Positions 46,497 through 54,651 of a stretch of DNA of 64,000 nt are shown here, in pieces. A program made the position numbers and the translations under genes. Source of the stretch: Chondrocystis sp. NIES-4102 (GTDB lineage: Bacteria; Cyanobacteriota; Cyanobacteriia; Cyanobacteriales; Xenococcaceae); contig AP018281.1 in NCBI GenBank assembly GCA_002368355.1, positions 434,001 through 498,000 on the forward strand. Direction: 5' to 3'. The stretch's first letter is position 1, and every line of letters begins with the position of its first letter. The notes under the pieces were generated by a model. It was not told where the DNA came from. It saw nothing but the letters and a program-made list of their open reading frames with translations, and made no database searches.

Positions 46497-48074
46497 ATGT
46501 CTAACAATACAATTAAACCCCTATCTCTAGGTGCGATGAGGCAAAGCCTGCGCTACGCGATCGCTCTTGGTCTTTTTTGGCTGATGGATGATCCCGTAAT
46601 TGCCACTCCTGTAACTAACTATCAATCAGATTTAGGACAAGTTACCAACGTCAATCAACTTAGGGATGTTACTCCCAGTGACTGGGCTTATGAAGCATTA
46701 CGCAGTTTAGTAGATCGCTATGGTTGTATTGTTGGTTTTCCCAACCAAACCTATCGAGGTAGTCAAGCCTTAACTCGTTATGAATTTGCTGCTGGTTTAA
46801 ATAGTTGTTTAAATCAGATAGAACGTTTAATTGCTAGTAGTCAATCTGTATCCCAAGAGGATTTAGACAAGATAGAGCGATTAACTCAAGAGTTTGAAGC
46901 CGAATTAGCAACCATAGGCGGGAAAATCGATGATCTCGATAGTCGTACTGCGGTATTAGAAGACAATACTTTCTCAACGACGACTAAGTTAAATGCAGAA
47001 ATTATTAATTACATCCTGGGTACTTTCGGTGATCAAAAGCCTGATGGTACTGATGTTGATGATCAAATTACTTTGAGTAGTCGTGTTCGTTTAAATTTCG
47101 ATAGCAGTTTTACAGGGGACGATAGATTAAGAGTTCGTTTACAAGCTAGAAATATCACTAGTCCAGCCGAATCTGGCGGTAATAATGCCCTAGCTCTCAA
47201 TTTTGAAGGAAATAATGATAATATCTTTGATATTAACGACTTATACTATTCTTTTCCCATTAATGAGCGTATTTATGCCTTAGTTGGAGCAAATGGTGTA
47301 GATATCGATGATATCTTTAATGTCGTCCCGACTATGGGCATCGCCTACGATAGTCTCAGTCTCTATAGTGCTTTTAATAATTTAGTTTACGACAACGGCA
47401 ACGCTGGGAGTGCAGCTTTAGGTCTAAATGTCGAATTGTTAGAAGGAGTTAATTTAGATCTGGGATACTGGGCGACAAACCCTGCCGAATCAACATCTGG
47501 CAACGGTCTATTTAACGGTAATTATGCCACTGGTGCTAATTTAAATTTCGCTTTGTTAGATGAACGTTTAAACCTATCCTTAGCTTACCTCAGAGCTTAT
47601 CAAGGTCAAGGAAGTGGTTATGATTTAGCTGGGTTTGTAGGGACAGATGCAGCTACAGATCCCTTTAGCGATCGCGCTAATACTACTGATAATTATGGGT
47701 TGGCTACTAGTTACCAACTGTTAGAAAAATTAGCGATCGGTGGTTACTTTGGCTATACCACTGCTTCGGTAATTGAAGGGGATGCAGATGCTGATATTTT
47801 AACTTGGAATGCTTATACAACTTTGAGCGATTTATTTAAAGAAGGTTCAAGTTTAGTTGTAAGTTTTGGACAAACCCCAAGTTTAGTTGATAGTAGCGGT
47901 GATGCTTTAGGAAATGATCCCGATTCTCCCTATCTTTTAAATGTTGAGTATCAATATAAATTAAATGATTATATTCAAATCACCCCAGGGGGATACGCAC
48001 TATTTAATCCTAACGGTAATTCAGATAACGATACAATTTATGTCGGAACTATACGGACTATCTTTAGATATTGA
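46497..48074 (+). CDS. SLH-domain outer-membrane porin (iron-uptake porin/SomA type)
   Basis: Cyanobacterial major porin family, 525 residues. After an N-terminal leader, an SLH domain (about 55-110; LRDVTPSDWAYEALRSLVDRYGCI) anchors it to the cell wall. A coiled coil (SQEDLDKIERLTQEFEAEL) leads to a C-terminal beta-barrel ending in aromatic FRY. It is a close paralogue of the porin at 51566. The leader is odd: it contains a stretch (MRQSLRYAIA) encoded by a dispersed palindromic repeat. ATG preferred over GTG three codons earlier. Confidence 0.88.
   Translation: MSNNTIKPLSLGAMRQSLRYAIALGLFWLMDDPVIATPVTNYQSDLGQVTNVNQLRDVTPSDWAYEALRSLVDRYGCIVGFPNQTYRGSQALTRYEFAAGLNSCLNQIERLIASSQSVSQEDLDKIERLTQEFEAELATIGGKIDDLDSRTAVLEDNTFSTTTKLNAEIINYILGTFGDQKPDGTDVDDQITLSSRVRLNFDSSFTGDDRLRVRLQARNITSPAESGGNNALALNFEGNNDNIFDINDLYYSFPINERIYALVGANGVDIDDIFNVVPTMGIAYDSLSLYSAFNNLVYDNGNAGSAALGLNVELLEGVNLDLGYWATNPAESTSGNGLFNGNYATGANLNFALLDERLNLSLAYLRAYQGQGSGYDLAGFVGTDAATDPFSDRANTTDNYGLATSYQLLEKLAIGGYFGYTTASVIEGDADADILTWNAYTTLSDLFKEGSSLVVSFGQTPSLVDSSGDALGNDPDSPYLLNVEYQYKLNDYIQITPGGYALFNPNGNSDNDTIYVGTIRTIFRY
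46533..46564 (+). repeat. Dispersed palindromic repeat inside the porin leader
   Basis: GGCAAAGCCTGCGCTACGC followed by GATCGC, a GC-rich word resembling dispersed repeats of cyanobacterial genomes. It is inserted in frame in the signal-peptide region of the porin, in otherwise AT-rich coding DNA. Confidence 0.55.
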
Positions 48075-48144
48075 TAGTTAGTTTGTGGAGATAATCTTAT
48101 TTCTTTGGTTACTTAAAACTGCTGTAAATTAATTAAATAAAATT

Positions 48145-48181
48145 TAAAAAAAGCAACAGAAAACCCTGTTGAAAAACAGGG
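48145..48181 (-). terminator. Rho-independent terminator of the Hlip gene
   Basis: Read on the minus strand: stem CCCTGTT / AACAGGG with loop TTTC, followed by TTTTCTG and a longer T-rich tract. It lies about 40 bp beyond the Hlip stop. Confidence 0.75.
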
Positions 48182-48220
48182 CTATAAATTCAGTAGATAA
48201 AAGAGAAATGTAAATAATTA

Positions 48221-48421
48221 CTATGCTAGACCTAACCAATGAAAGAAGCCCTGACCAGTGGTTAATTCAATCACTAATGCTCCTAAAAATCCAACCATTG
48301 CTAATCTACCATTCCATAATTCAGCACTGGGATTAGAACCAAATTGAAACTTAGTAGCAAATTCTCCATACTGACGTTCAGATTGAACATTATAATGTTC
48401 ATTAGGTGCTTTATTTTCCAT
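48221..48421 (-). CDS. High-light-inducible protein (Hlip/Scp)
   Basis: A 66-residue single-helix chlorophyll-binding protein. The LHC-type motif is complete: ELWNGRLAMVGF (about 34-45), followed by a hydrophobic stretch and a short tail FFHWLGLA. Hlips bind chlorophyll and carotenoid, dissipate excess energy and, in Synechocystis, HliD associates with Ycf39 during photosystem II assembly. The N-terminal 30 residues are polar and stromal-side. Its own terminator is downstream. No clear HLR1 element is seen upstream. Confidence 0.95.
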   Translation of the reverse strand: MENKAPNEHYNVQSERQYGEFATKFQFGSNPSAELWNGRLAMVGFLGALVIELTTGQGFFHWLGLA

Positions 48422-48806
48422 GTTATTAATGACTCAATTAAGTTTTGCAAAGAACTACTATTAAGTTAAATTAATTATTTTTTTTTGGTCTCTATCTTTA
48501 GTTAGAGATAGAAATTTTACTTGGCATATTTTGTAGCATAGTAGACAAAGACAACCATAAAAAATTACACTCAAATCAATTAAGAGGTTTCTGAAACTTT
48601 TGATACCAAATATTAGATAAATAATGCTTTTGTAGAATACGCTACTACTAAAGATAAACAAAAAATATAAGTAAAAAAAACAACAAAATTTACGACCTTA
48701 TTAACAAAAAACAAGATCAATGTAGATAATTAAAACTTGAAAAACTTATAGTATTTTTGACAATAACTATCAGATTTTAATGAGAATATTCTAAAGTAAC
48801 GAACCA
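48422..48806. other. Gene-free gap upstream of Hlip
   Basis: AT-rich region shared by the divergent Hlip gene and the decayed gene to the right. It should contain the light-responsive Hlip promoter. A 66-codon minus-strand frame at 48461-48661 is not credible. Confidence 0.5.
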
Positions 48807-49187
48807 ATGAAGATCATCAATAATCTTAAATATCACTGGCAACTATATCTAATTATAACAATATTTGCTGTTGCAATTCCCAAAGTCACTTTAGCACAGG
48901 CAACCAAGACGGAAACAAACCCAGGCTTACTTAGTGCGATCGATAATATTTTTTCACAACTCGTCGCCATTTTAGGCAAAGTGCTGTTTTTAGAAATCAC
49001 AGGTTTTCCCTTAATTGGACTTTGGACAAAATAAAAGATAGTCGATTATGCCAAAGAGAAAGATACAGAATTAATTGTCATTCCTGCACAGGGAGATAGG
49101 GATTTTCAACAGTTTTTCCTAGGTGTAGTAGTAGAAAGAGTAGTTCGTTTTGCCCATTGTCCAGTTTATATATGGCGATCGCCCTAA
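48807..49187 (+). pseudogene. Decayed transporter N-terminus joined to a UspA-like C-terminus
   Basis: A 75-codon frame starts with a signal-type leader (ending VTLAQ) and continues GLLSAIDNIFSQLVAILGKV to GFPLIGLWTK, like the start of Na+/alanine symporters in this phylum (recalled, tentative). After one TAA at 49032, the same reading frame continues for 50 codons as DTELIVIPAQGDRD...RVVRFAHCPVYIWRSP, resembling the end of a universal-stress-protein domain. The middle of any original gene is missing. It reads as a deletion scar joining two parts. The first part could still be expressed as a small secreted or membrane peptide. Confidence 0.55.
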
Positions 49188-49285
49188 ACTTTAAAATTAT
49201 ATCTTAAATTTCTATACCACAATGTAAATAAAGATAATTTACAGTTAATCTAATAAAGCTAGCTTAATACCCACGGGCGACTAAC

Positions 49286-50602
49286 ATGGCAGCTATATAT
49301 TTTTTCCTAGGATTAACAGTAGGTATAGCAATTTACGCTGTTCAACAATATCGCTATCAAAAGCAGCTAAAAAAAACTTTAAATTTTTATGCTCGCAACA
49401 GCGAAGGGGAAATATCTTTACCCTTACATTCCCTGATTCGGCGAGAACTACTAGAATTAGACAATCAGCGTCAAAAACTCGAAAAAGATAAAATAATTTG
49501 GCAACAACTAATCGAACTTGCCCCTATAGGTTACTTACAAGTAGATGCAGACAATCAACTTCTAGATTGCAATCAAACTGCCAAAGAACTATTAAAAATC
49601 GACTCCAGGCGATCTCTTAGAGTAAGGTTACTACTAGAATTAGTACGTTCCTACGATCTAGACAGTTTAATCGAAGAAACCCGTAACACTCAAACCCAAC
49701 AACAAAAAGAGTGGACTTTTTATTGCACTCGTTATGTTTTGCCTCAAGATCCCAAATCCGCAACCAGTAACTACAAACAAATCGTCGAATCCATCGCCCT
49801 CAAGGGTTATGGATTTCCCTTGTCCGACCAACAAGTAGGAATTTTCCTCGAAAATCGCCAGCCTCTAGTAGAATTAACCCAATCAAGGGAGCGTGCCTTT
49901 TCAGATTTAACTCACGAACTTCGTACCCCTCTAACATCTATTTCCCTAGTCGCCGAAAACCTCATAGCACGTCTACAAAATCCCGAACGTCGTTGGGTAG
50001 AACAAATGCTCAAAGAAACAAATCGTTTAATTGATTTAGTGCAAAAATGGCTTGATCTAACTCAGTTAGAAGCATCATCCGAGCAAAATTTAAAATATGA
50101 ACTAATAACTATATACGAATTAATTCAATCAGTGTGGCAAACCCTAGAACCCATCGCCAACCGACAAAACATTACTTTAATCTACGAAGGCGATCGCTCT
50201 TTGACTTTAAAAGGCGATCGTTCTCGTTTAATTCAAGTTTTTCTCAATATTTTAGATAATGCCATCAAACACAACCCCCCAGATAAAGAAATCTTCGTTC
50301 AAGTAGCCCTGGCTGTTTTAGACAATTCACCAGCCCTACAACAGATAAAAATTGATGTAATTGATTCTGGTAAAGGATTTAAAGCAATAGATATACCTTA
50401 CATCTTTGAACGCCTTTACCGTGGAGATAAATCCCGTCAACGAGAACAAGAAAAAAGTCTTCATGCTTCACCCGATGGTAGTGGCTTAGGTTTAGCAATT
50501 GTCGAACAAATTATTCAAGTACATGGAGGCAAAATCAGAGCCAACAATCATCCCACTCTAGGTGGTGCTTGGCTGGAAATTTTTATCCCCATTGACCCAT
50601 AA
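49286..50602 (+). CDS. sphS: Phosphate-sensing histidine kinase, SphS/PhoR-like
   Basis: A 438-residue kinase with a short N-terminal hydrophobic helix (about 3-20), a PAS domain (about 75-190; IELAPIGYLQVDADNQLLDCN), HisKA with the phospho-His in LTHELRTPLTS (about 210), and a complete ATPase domain (NILDNAIKHNPP, DSGKGF, GSGLGLAIVEQI). This build and the phoU gene 118 bp downstream indicate SphS, the cyanobacterial low-phosphate sensor. The response regulator SphR is not in the window. Confidence 0.85.
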   Translation: MAAIYFFLGLTVGIAIYAVQQYRYQKQLKKTLNFYARNSEGEISLPLHSLIRRELLELDNQRQKLEKDKIIWQQLIELAPIGYLQVDADNQLLDCNQTAKELLKIDSRRSLRVRLLLELVRSYDLDSLIEETRNTQTQQQKEWTFYCTRYVLPQDPKSATSNYKQIVESIALKGYGFPLSDQQVGIFLENRQPLVELTQSRERAFSDLTHELRTPLTSISLVAENLIARLQNPERRWVEQMLKETNRLIDLVQKWLDLTQLEASSEQNLKYELITIYELIQSVWQTLEPIANRQNITLIYEGDRSLTLKGDRSRLIQVFLNILDNAIKHNPPDKEIFVQVALAVLDNSPALQQIKIDVIDSGKGFKAIDIPYIFERLYRGDKSRQREQEKSLHASPDGSGLGLAIVEQIIQVHGGKIRANNHPTLGGAWLEIFIPIDP

Positions 50603-50720
50603 AAAAATCAGCTAATATAGTTACACAGGACACAATTTAATCACAAGAGAATAACTTTTTTTGTTATTAATAAAAAGCAGAGTCTTTAATAATTTTAATA
50701 AATAATTAATATAAACACCT

Positions 50721-51389
50721 GTGACTATATCTGATCAGGCAAAGCGTTCAGAAGCCAATCAACTACAACGTTCTCTTCGACGAGTTCAACAAGAAGTTTT
50801 ACGCATGGGAACTTTAGTTGAACAATCCTTCCGTTTGAGTCATCAATCTTTGTTTGAAAGAGATGTCGATGCTACTAAAAAAATTCTAGTCTTAGAAAAA
50901 CAAATCGATATCTATTATCGTCAGATAGAATCCGATTGTGCTACACTCATGACTCTTCAAGCCCCTGTAGCCCAAGACTTACGCTTACTTAGTGCCATCA
51001 TGCAGTTAGTGCGAGATTTAGAACGTATTGGCGATTACGCTCAAGATTTAACTGAAATGGCAATCAAACTCATGAAATATCCCCCCCATGAGGTTTTAAC
51101 AGGTATTGCTCAAATGTCCGAACAAGCCCAATTAATGTTAGCCACAAGTTTAGTAGCGTTAGCAGATTTAGATCCTAGTGCAGGTAGTAGAGTTAAAGAA
51201 TTAGATGATATTGTCGATGATGCCTATGATCATCTCTACGAAATCATTGCCTTTCAAAAAGATGTGCCTGGCGTAGTTGAACCAATTTTGCTATTAGGAC
51301 TAATTATTCGTCATTTGGAAAGAATGGCAGATCATGCTACTAATATTAGTCAAAGAGTTTCTTATATTGTTACAGGTAAAAGAAACTAA
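50721..51389 (+). CDS. phoU: Phosphate signalling protein PhoU (SphU-like)
   Basis: A 222-residue PhoU protein from GTG with two three-helix bundles. Repeated metal-binding motifs are seen in LRLLSAIMQLVRDLERIGDYAQD (first) and LIIRHLERMADHATNIS (second), each carrying the E/DxxxD-type metal ligands. PhoU restrains the Pst transporter and the sensor kinase when phosphate is plentiful. It follows the SphS-like kinase and lies in the same region as pstS. Confidence 0.95.
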   Translation: MTISDQAKRSEANQLQRSLRRVQQEVLRMGTLVEQSFRLSHQSLFERDVDATKKILVLEKQIDIYYRQIESDCATLMTLQAPVAQDLRLLSAIMQLVRDLERIGDYAQDLTEMAIKLMKYPPHEVLTGIAQMSEQAQLMLATSLVALADLDPSAGSRVKELDDIVDDAYDHLYEIIAFQKDVPGVVEPILLLGLIIRHLERMADHATNISQRVSYIVTGKRN

Positions 51390-51447
51390 AGTAACAAGTG
51401 TACAGTTCAAAAAATGTCATGGGTTACTTGGAAATCTAAATTTAAGT

Positions 51448-51530
51448 TGACTATACTAGTCAGCATATCAGCTAAAATAAATATCACTAAAGAAAAATTT
51501 TAGTTGTAACAAATACTACCTAAGGTAGTC
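51448..51530 (+). promoter_or_regulatory. Two small hairpins in the porin leader
   Basis: TGACTA-TAC-TAGTCA at 51448-51462 and ACTACC-TAA-GGTAGT at 51515-51529, upstream of the porin start at 51566. The second has a tight three-base loop. They may be transcriptional or post-transcriptional control elements; function is inference. Confidence 0.35.
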
Positions 51531-51565
51531 TATTTATTATATTTTTGGTGTGTGAGGATACATAA

Positions 51566-53218
51566 GTGAGTAAACTATTTTGGCAAGCAGTTAAATTTGC
51601 GCCTGTTGTCTTTGCAGCTTCTTTATTTGCTGCTTCTGGTGCGTCCGCTCAGTCTATTTCTGCTGATAAAGAGGCAGTAAACGAGACTTTACAACAAATT
51701 AATGATTATCAAAAATTAGAGCAACAAGGCTCTATGTCTCAGGTAACTAATGTTAATCAGTTACGAGATGTTTCCCCTACAGATTGGGCTTATGAAGCAT
51801 TACGCAGTTTGGTAGACCGTTACGGTTGTATCGCTGGTTTCCCTAACCAAACTTACCGTGGTGAGCAAGCTTTAACTCGTTATGAATTTGCTGCTGGTTT
51901 AAACTCCTGCTTAAATCAAATCGAACGTTTAATTGCTTCTTCTCAAGCAGTTAGCCAAGAAGACTTAGATACAATCAACCGTCTGCAACAAGAATTTGAA
52001 GCAGAATTAGCAACTTTAGGTGGTAGAGTAGACGAACTTGAAAGTCGTACTGCTGTATTAGAAGATACTCAATTCTCCACTACAACTAAACTAAATGGAG
52101 AAGCAATTGTTGCAGTTGCTGATGTCTTTGGTGGTGGTGTAGATAATGTGGATGACGATGAAGTACCAGCAGAAACTACTCTTAGTGCGCGCGCTCGTTT
52201 AAACTTTGATACTAGTTTTACTGGTGAAGACCGTTTAAGAACCAGACTAGAAGCTGCAAATATTGTGGACTTGGGTGAAGGCTTAACTGGAACAGATTCA
52301 ACTCGTCTAGGTTTTGATAACAACAATGATTTGCAGGTTGATATTGCCGACCTTCACTATCGCTTCCCTGTAAACGACAGAGTTACTGGTTGGGTTGGAG
52401 CGCAAGGCTTAAACTTTTATGATGTCTTTAACGTAGGTAATCCTACATTAGAAAGTAGTGGAAGCGGTGCGCTTTCTCGTTTCAACCGTTATGACCCTGT
52501 AATGTATCGTGGTACTGACGGTGCTGGTGTTGCTGCTAACGTTGATCTTATCCCCGATAGATTGGGTGTTAACATTGCCTATTTAACTGATGGTGGTGGT
52601 GCTGATCCTACTAGCGGTAGTGCTACAACTGGTACAGAAACAGAAGGTTTATTTGGTGGTTCTTTTAGTGCTGGTGCGCAATTAGAGTTTAAACCAATTG
52701 AGTCTTTAGGATTAACTGCAACTTATGTCCGTAACTATCAAACATCCGATAGCGTTAACCAATCTGGAGGTACTGTAAGTGGTGCGCCTGTTGCTCCTTT
52801 TGGTGCAGTCGATACTACTGCTGATAAATTTGGTATTGGTGCAAACTTCGAGTTAGGCGAAAAACTTGTTATTGGTGCTTCTGGTGGCTATGCAAGTCTC
52901 AATGGTTTAGTTGCTGGAGATGACAATAATTTAGATGGCGAAATCTGGACTTGGCAGGCAAACGTTTCTTTCTTAGACCTAATTAAAGAAGGATCTCAAT
53001 TGTCTGTAGCTGGCGGTATGGTACCTAGATTTACTTCTGACACTGCTGGTGTTGTAGATAACACAGACACATCCTATTTAGTAGAAGCACTCTATAAGTT
53101 CCCTCTTAGCGATAATATCGAACTTACTCCTGGTGCATACGTAGTATTCAACGCTAACCACGATGATAATAACGATCCTGTCTATGTAGGTGCGTTACGT
53201 ACTACCTTTAAATTCTAA
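51566..53218 (+). CDS. SLH-domain outer-membrane porin (iron-uptake porin/SomA type)
   Basis: A 550-residue porin from GTG with GAGGA upstream. It has a clear signal peptide (FAASLFAASGASAQ), an SLH domain (LRDVSPTDWAYEALRSLVDRYGCI) nearly identical to that of the porin at 46497, a coiled coil and a beta-barrel ending TTFKF. The barrel of this copy is more Gly/Asp-rich. It lies between phoU and pstS, so it may pass phosphate or serve as a general porin. A terminator follows. Confidence 0.93.
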   Translation: MSKLFWQAVKFAPVVFAASLFAASGASAQSISADKEAVNETLQQINDYQKLEQQGSMSQVTNVNQLRDVSPTDWAYEALRSLVDRYGCIAGFPNQTYRGEQALTRYEFAAGLNSCLNQIERLIASSQAVSQEDLDTINRLQQEFEAELATLGGRVDELESRTAVLEDTQFSTTTKLNGEAIVAVADVFGGGVDNVDDDEVPAETTLSARARLNFDTSFTGEDRLRTRLEAANIVDLGEGLTGTDSTRLGFDNNNDLQVDIADLHYRFPVNDRVTGWVGAQGLNFYDVFNVGNPTLESSGSGALSRFNRYDPVMYRGTDGAGVAANVDLIPDRLGVNIAYLTDGGGADPTSGSATTGTETEGLFGGSFSAGAQLEFKPIESLGLTATYVRNYQTSDSVNQSGGTVSGAPVAPFGAVDTTADKFGIGANFELGEKLVIGASGGYASLNGLVAGDDNNLDGEIWTWQANVSFLDLIKEGSQLSVAGGMVPRFTSDTAGVVDNTDTSYLVEALYKFPLSDNIELTPGAYVVFNANHDDNNDPVYVGALRTTFKF

Positions 53219-53256
53219 TAAATTCTCCCATTTGGGAATTAGTCATTAAATAAGTA

Positions 53257-53294
53257 AAGGCGGGGTTGGCAAAGCGTCAACCTTGCTTTTTTTT
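53257..53294 (+). terminator. Rho-independent terminator after the porin gene
   Basis: Stem GCGGGGTTG (53260-53268) pairs with CAACCTTGC (53278-53286), with two G-U pairs, and a run of eight T follows at once. A smaller hairpin (TCCCA/TGGGA) lies just upstream. Confidence 0.85.
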
Positions 53295-53310
53295 GTCTTG
53301 ATAATTTTTA

Positions 53311-53340
53311 GTTAACCTTTTGTTAATTTTTTCTTTATCA
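53311..53340 (+). promoter_or_regulatory. Candidate Pho box upstream of pstS
   Basis: Three 8-base units spaced by 3 bases: GTTAACCT, GTTAATTT, CTTTATCA (11-bp period). This matches the layout of the cyanobacterial Pho box (direct repeats like CTTAACCT), which binds SphR. The first unit fits best and the third is weak. It is about 150 bp before pstS. Confidence 0.6.
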
Positions 53341-53486
53341 AGAAGTAATAGAAACAAGATAAATTAATGTAGCTATAGAAACAGACTTTTTGTCTTATGT
53401 TTATTTGGCTAACAAAACAACAAATTAAATCAACGGGTTATAAATCCCTCTAATTTTTTAAACAGTAAACTAACAAAACGATATAT

Positions 53487-54587
53487 ATGATTTCTACAAT
53501 TTCTCTTAAAAGACAAGCTTGGTTAGCCCCATTATTTGCCCTTACTATTAGTTTGACTGCTTGCGGTGGCACTCAGACTACAACTACTCCTAATGCCGAA
53601 GGTACTAATACTACTGCTAATAATAATGCAGCTAGTAGTGGTAAGTCTGTATCCTTAACAGGAGCAGGAGCTAGTTTTCCCGCACCTTTATATCAACGTT
53701 GGTTTTCTGAATATAATAAACAGAATCCTAATGTTCAAGTAGCTTATCAATCTGTAGGTAGTGGCGCAGGGGTTGAACAGTTCACTCAAGGTACTGTAGA
53801 TTTTGGTGCTAGTGATGTAGCAATGACTGATGAAGAAATTGCAGCAGTAAGTAGAGGTGTGGCTTTATTACCGATGACTGGTGGTAGTATTGTTTTGGCG
53901 TACAATTTGCCAGATGTAACCGAATTAAAACTATCTCGTCAAGTTTATGTAGATATTTTGTTGGGTAAAATTACTAAATGGAATGATCCTGCGATCGCCA
54001 CATTAAACCCAGATGCTAATTTACCCGATAGTGATATTACAGTGGTTTATCGTTCCGATGGTAGTGGTACTACTGGAGTTTTCACCAAACATTTAAGTGC
54101 AATTAGCCCAGAATGGCAAGAACAAGTGGGTGATGGAAAAACCGTTGAATGGAAAACAGGCATAGGGGCAAAAGGTAACGAAGGGGTAACAGCGCAAATT
54201 CTACAAACCGAAGGTTCAATTGGTTACATTGAATATGGGTATGCTAAACAGCAAAACATACCTATGGCTAGTTTGGAAAATAAAGCAGGAAAATACATTG
54301 CGCCTTCGGGTGAATCTGCAAGCCAAGCTTTGAGTGCAACTGTGTTACCCGAAAACTTACGCGCTTTTATTGCTGATCCTGAAGGAGATGCTTCCTATCC
54401 TATTGTGAGTTATACCTGGATCTTGGCATATCAAAATTATGATAATCCTGATAAATCCCAAGCTCTTAAAGATGTAGTAAATTGGTCATTGACCGATGGA
54501 CAAGATTATGCCGAAGAATTGGGCTATATTCCTTTACCTGAGACTGTGGTACAAAAAGCTCAGGCAAAATTAAACACAATTAAATAA
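53487..54587 (+). CDS. pstS: Phosphate-binding lipoprotein PstS
   Basis: A 366-residue periplasmic phosphate-binding protein. The signal ends in a lipobox (ISLTACGG), followed by a Thr/Asn-rich linker. Phosphate-site motifs are seen: GAGASFPAPLYQRWF, SVGSGAGVEQF, DFGASDVAM and RSDGSGTTGVFTKHL. It feeds a Pst ABC importer, whose other genes are not in the window. It is preceded by the Pho-box candidate and follows phoU and a porin, consistent with induction in phosphate starvation. Confidence 0.96.
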   Translation: MISTISLKRQAWLAPLFALTISLTACGGTQTTTTPNAEGTNTTANNNAASSGKSVSLTGAGASFPAPLYQRWFSEYNKQNPNVQVAYQSVGSGAGVEQFTQGTVDFGASDVAMTDEEIAAVSRGVALLPMTGGSIVLAYNLPDVTELKLSRQVYVDILLGKITKWNDPAIATLNPDANLPDSDITVVYRSDGSGTTGVFTKHLSAISPEWQEQVGDGKTVEWKTGIGAKGNEGVTAQILQTEGSIGYIEYGYAKQQNIPMASLENKAGKYIAPSGESASQALSATVLPENLRAFIADPEGDASYPIVSYTWILAYQNYDNPDKSQALKDVVNWSLTDGQDYAEELGYIPLPETVVQKAQAKLNTIK

Positions 54588-54603
54588 AATTTAACTAGTG
54601 ACT

Positions 54604-54630
54604 AATGACTTATATACGTCTCTAGTCATT
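54604..54630. terminator. Weak hairpin between convergent genes
   Basis: AATGACT (54604-54610) and AGTCATT (54624-54630) form a seven-base stem with a 13-base loop between the convergent pstS and ATPase genes. There is no strong T-tract, so terminator function is uncertain. Confidence 0.35.
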
Positions 54631-54651
54631 GGTTATTGGTAGTTATTTAAT

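Noticed and set aside
48461-48661. 66-codon minus-strand frame upstream of Hlip
   Set aside because: Low-complexity AT-driven protein with no ribosome-binding site; it occupies the presumed Hlip promoter region.
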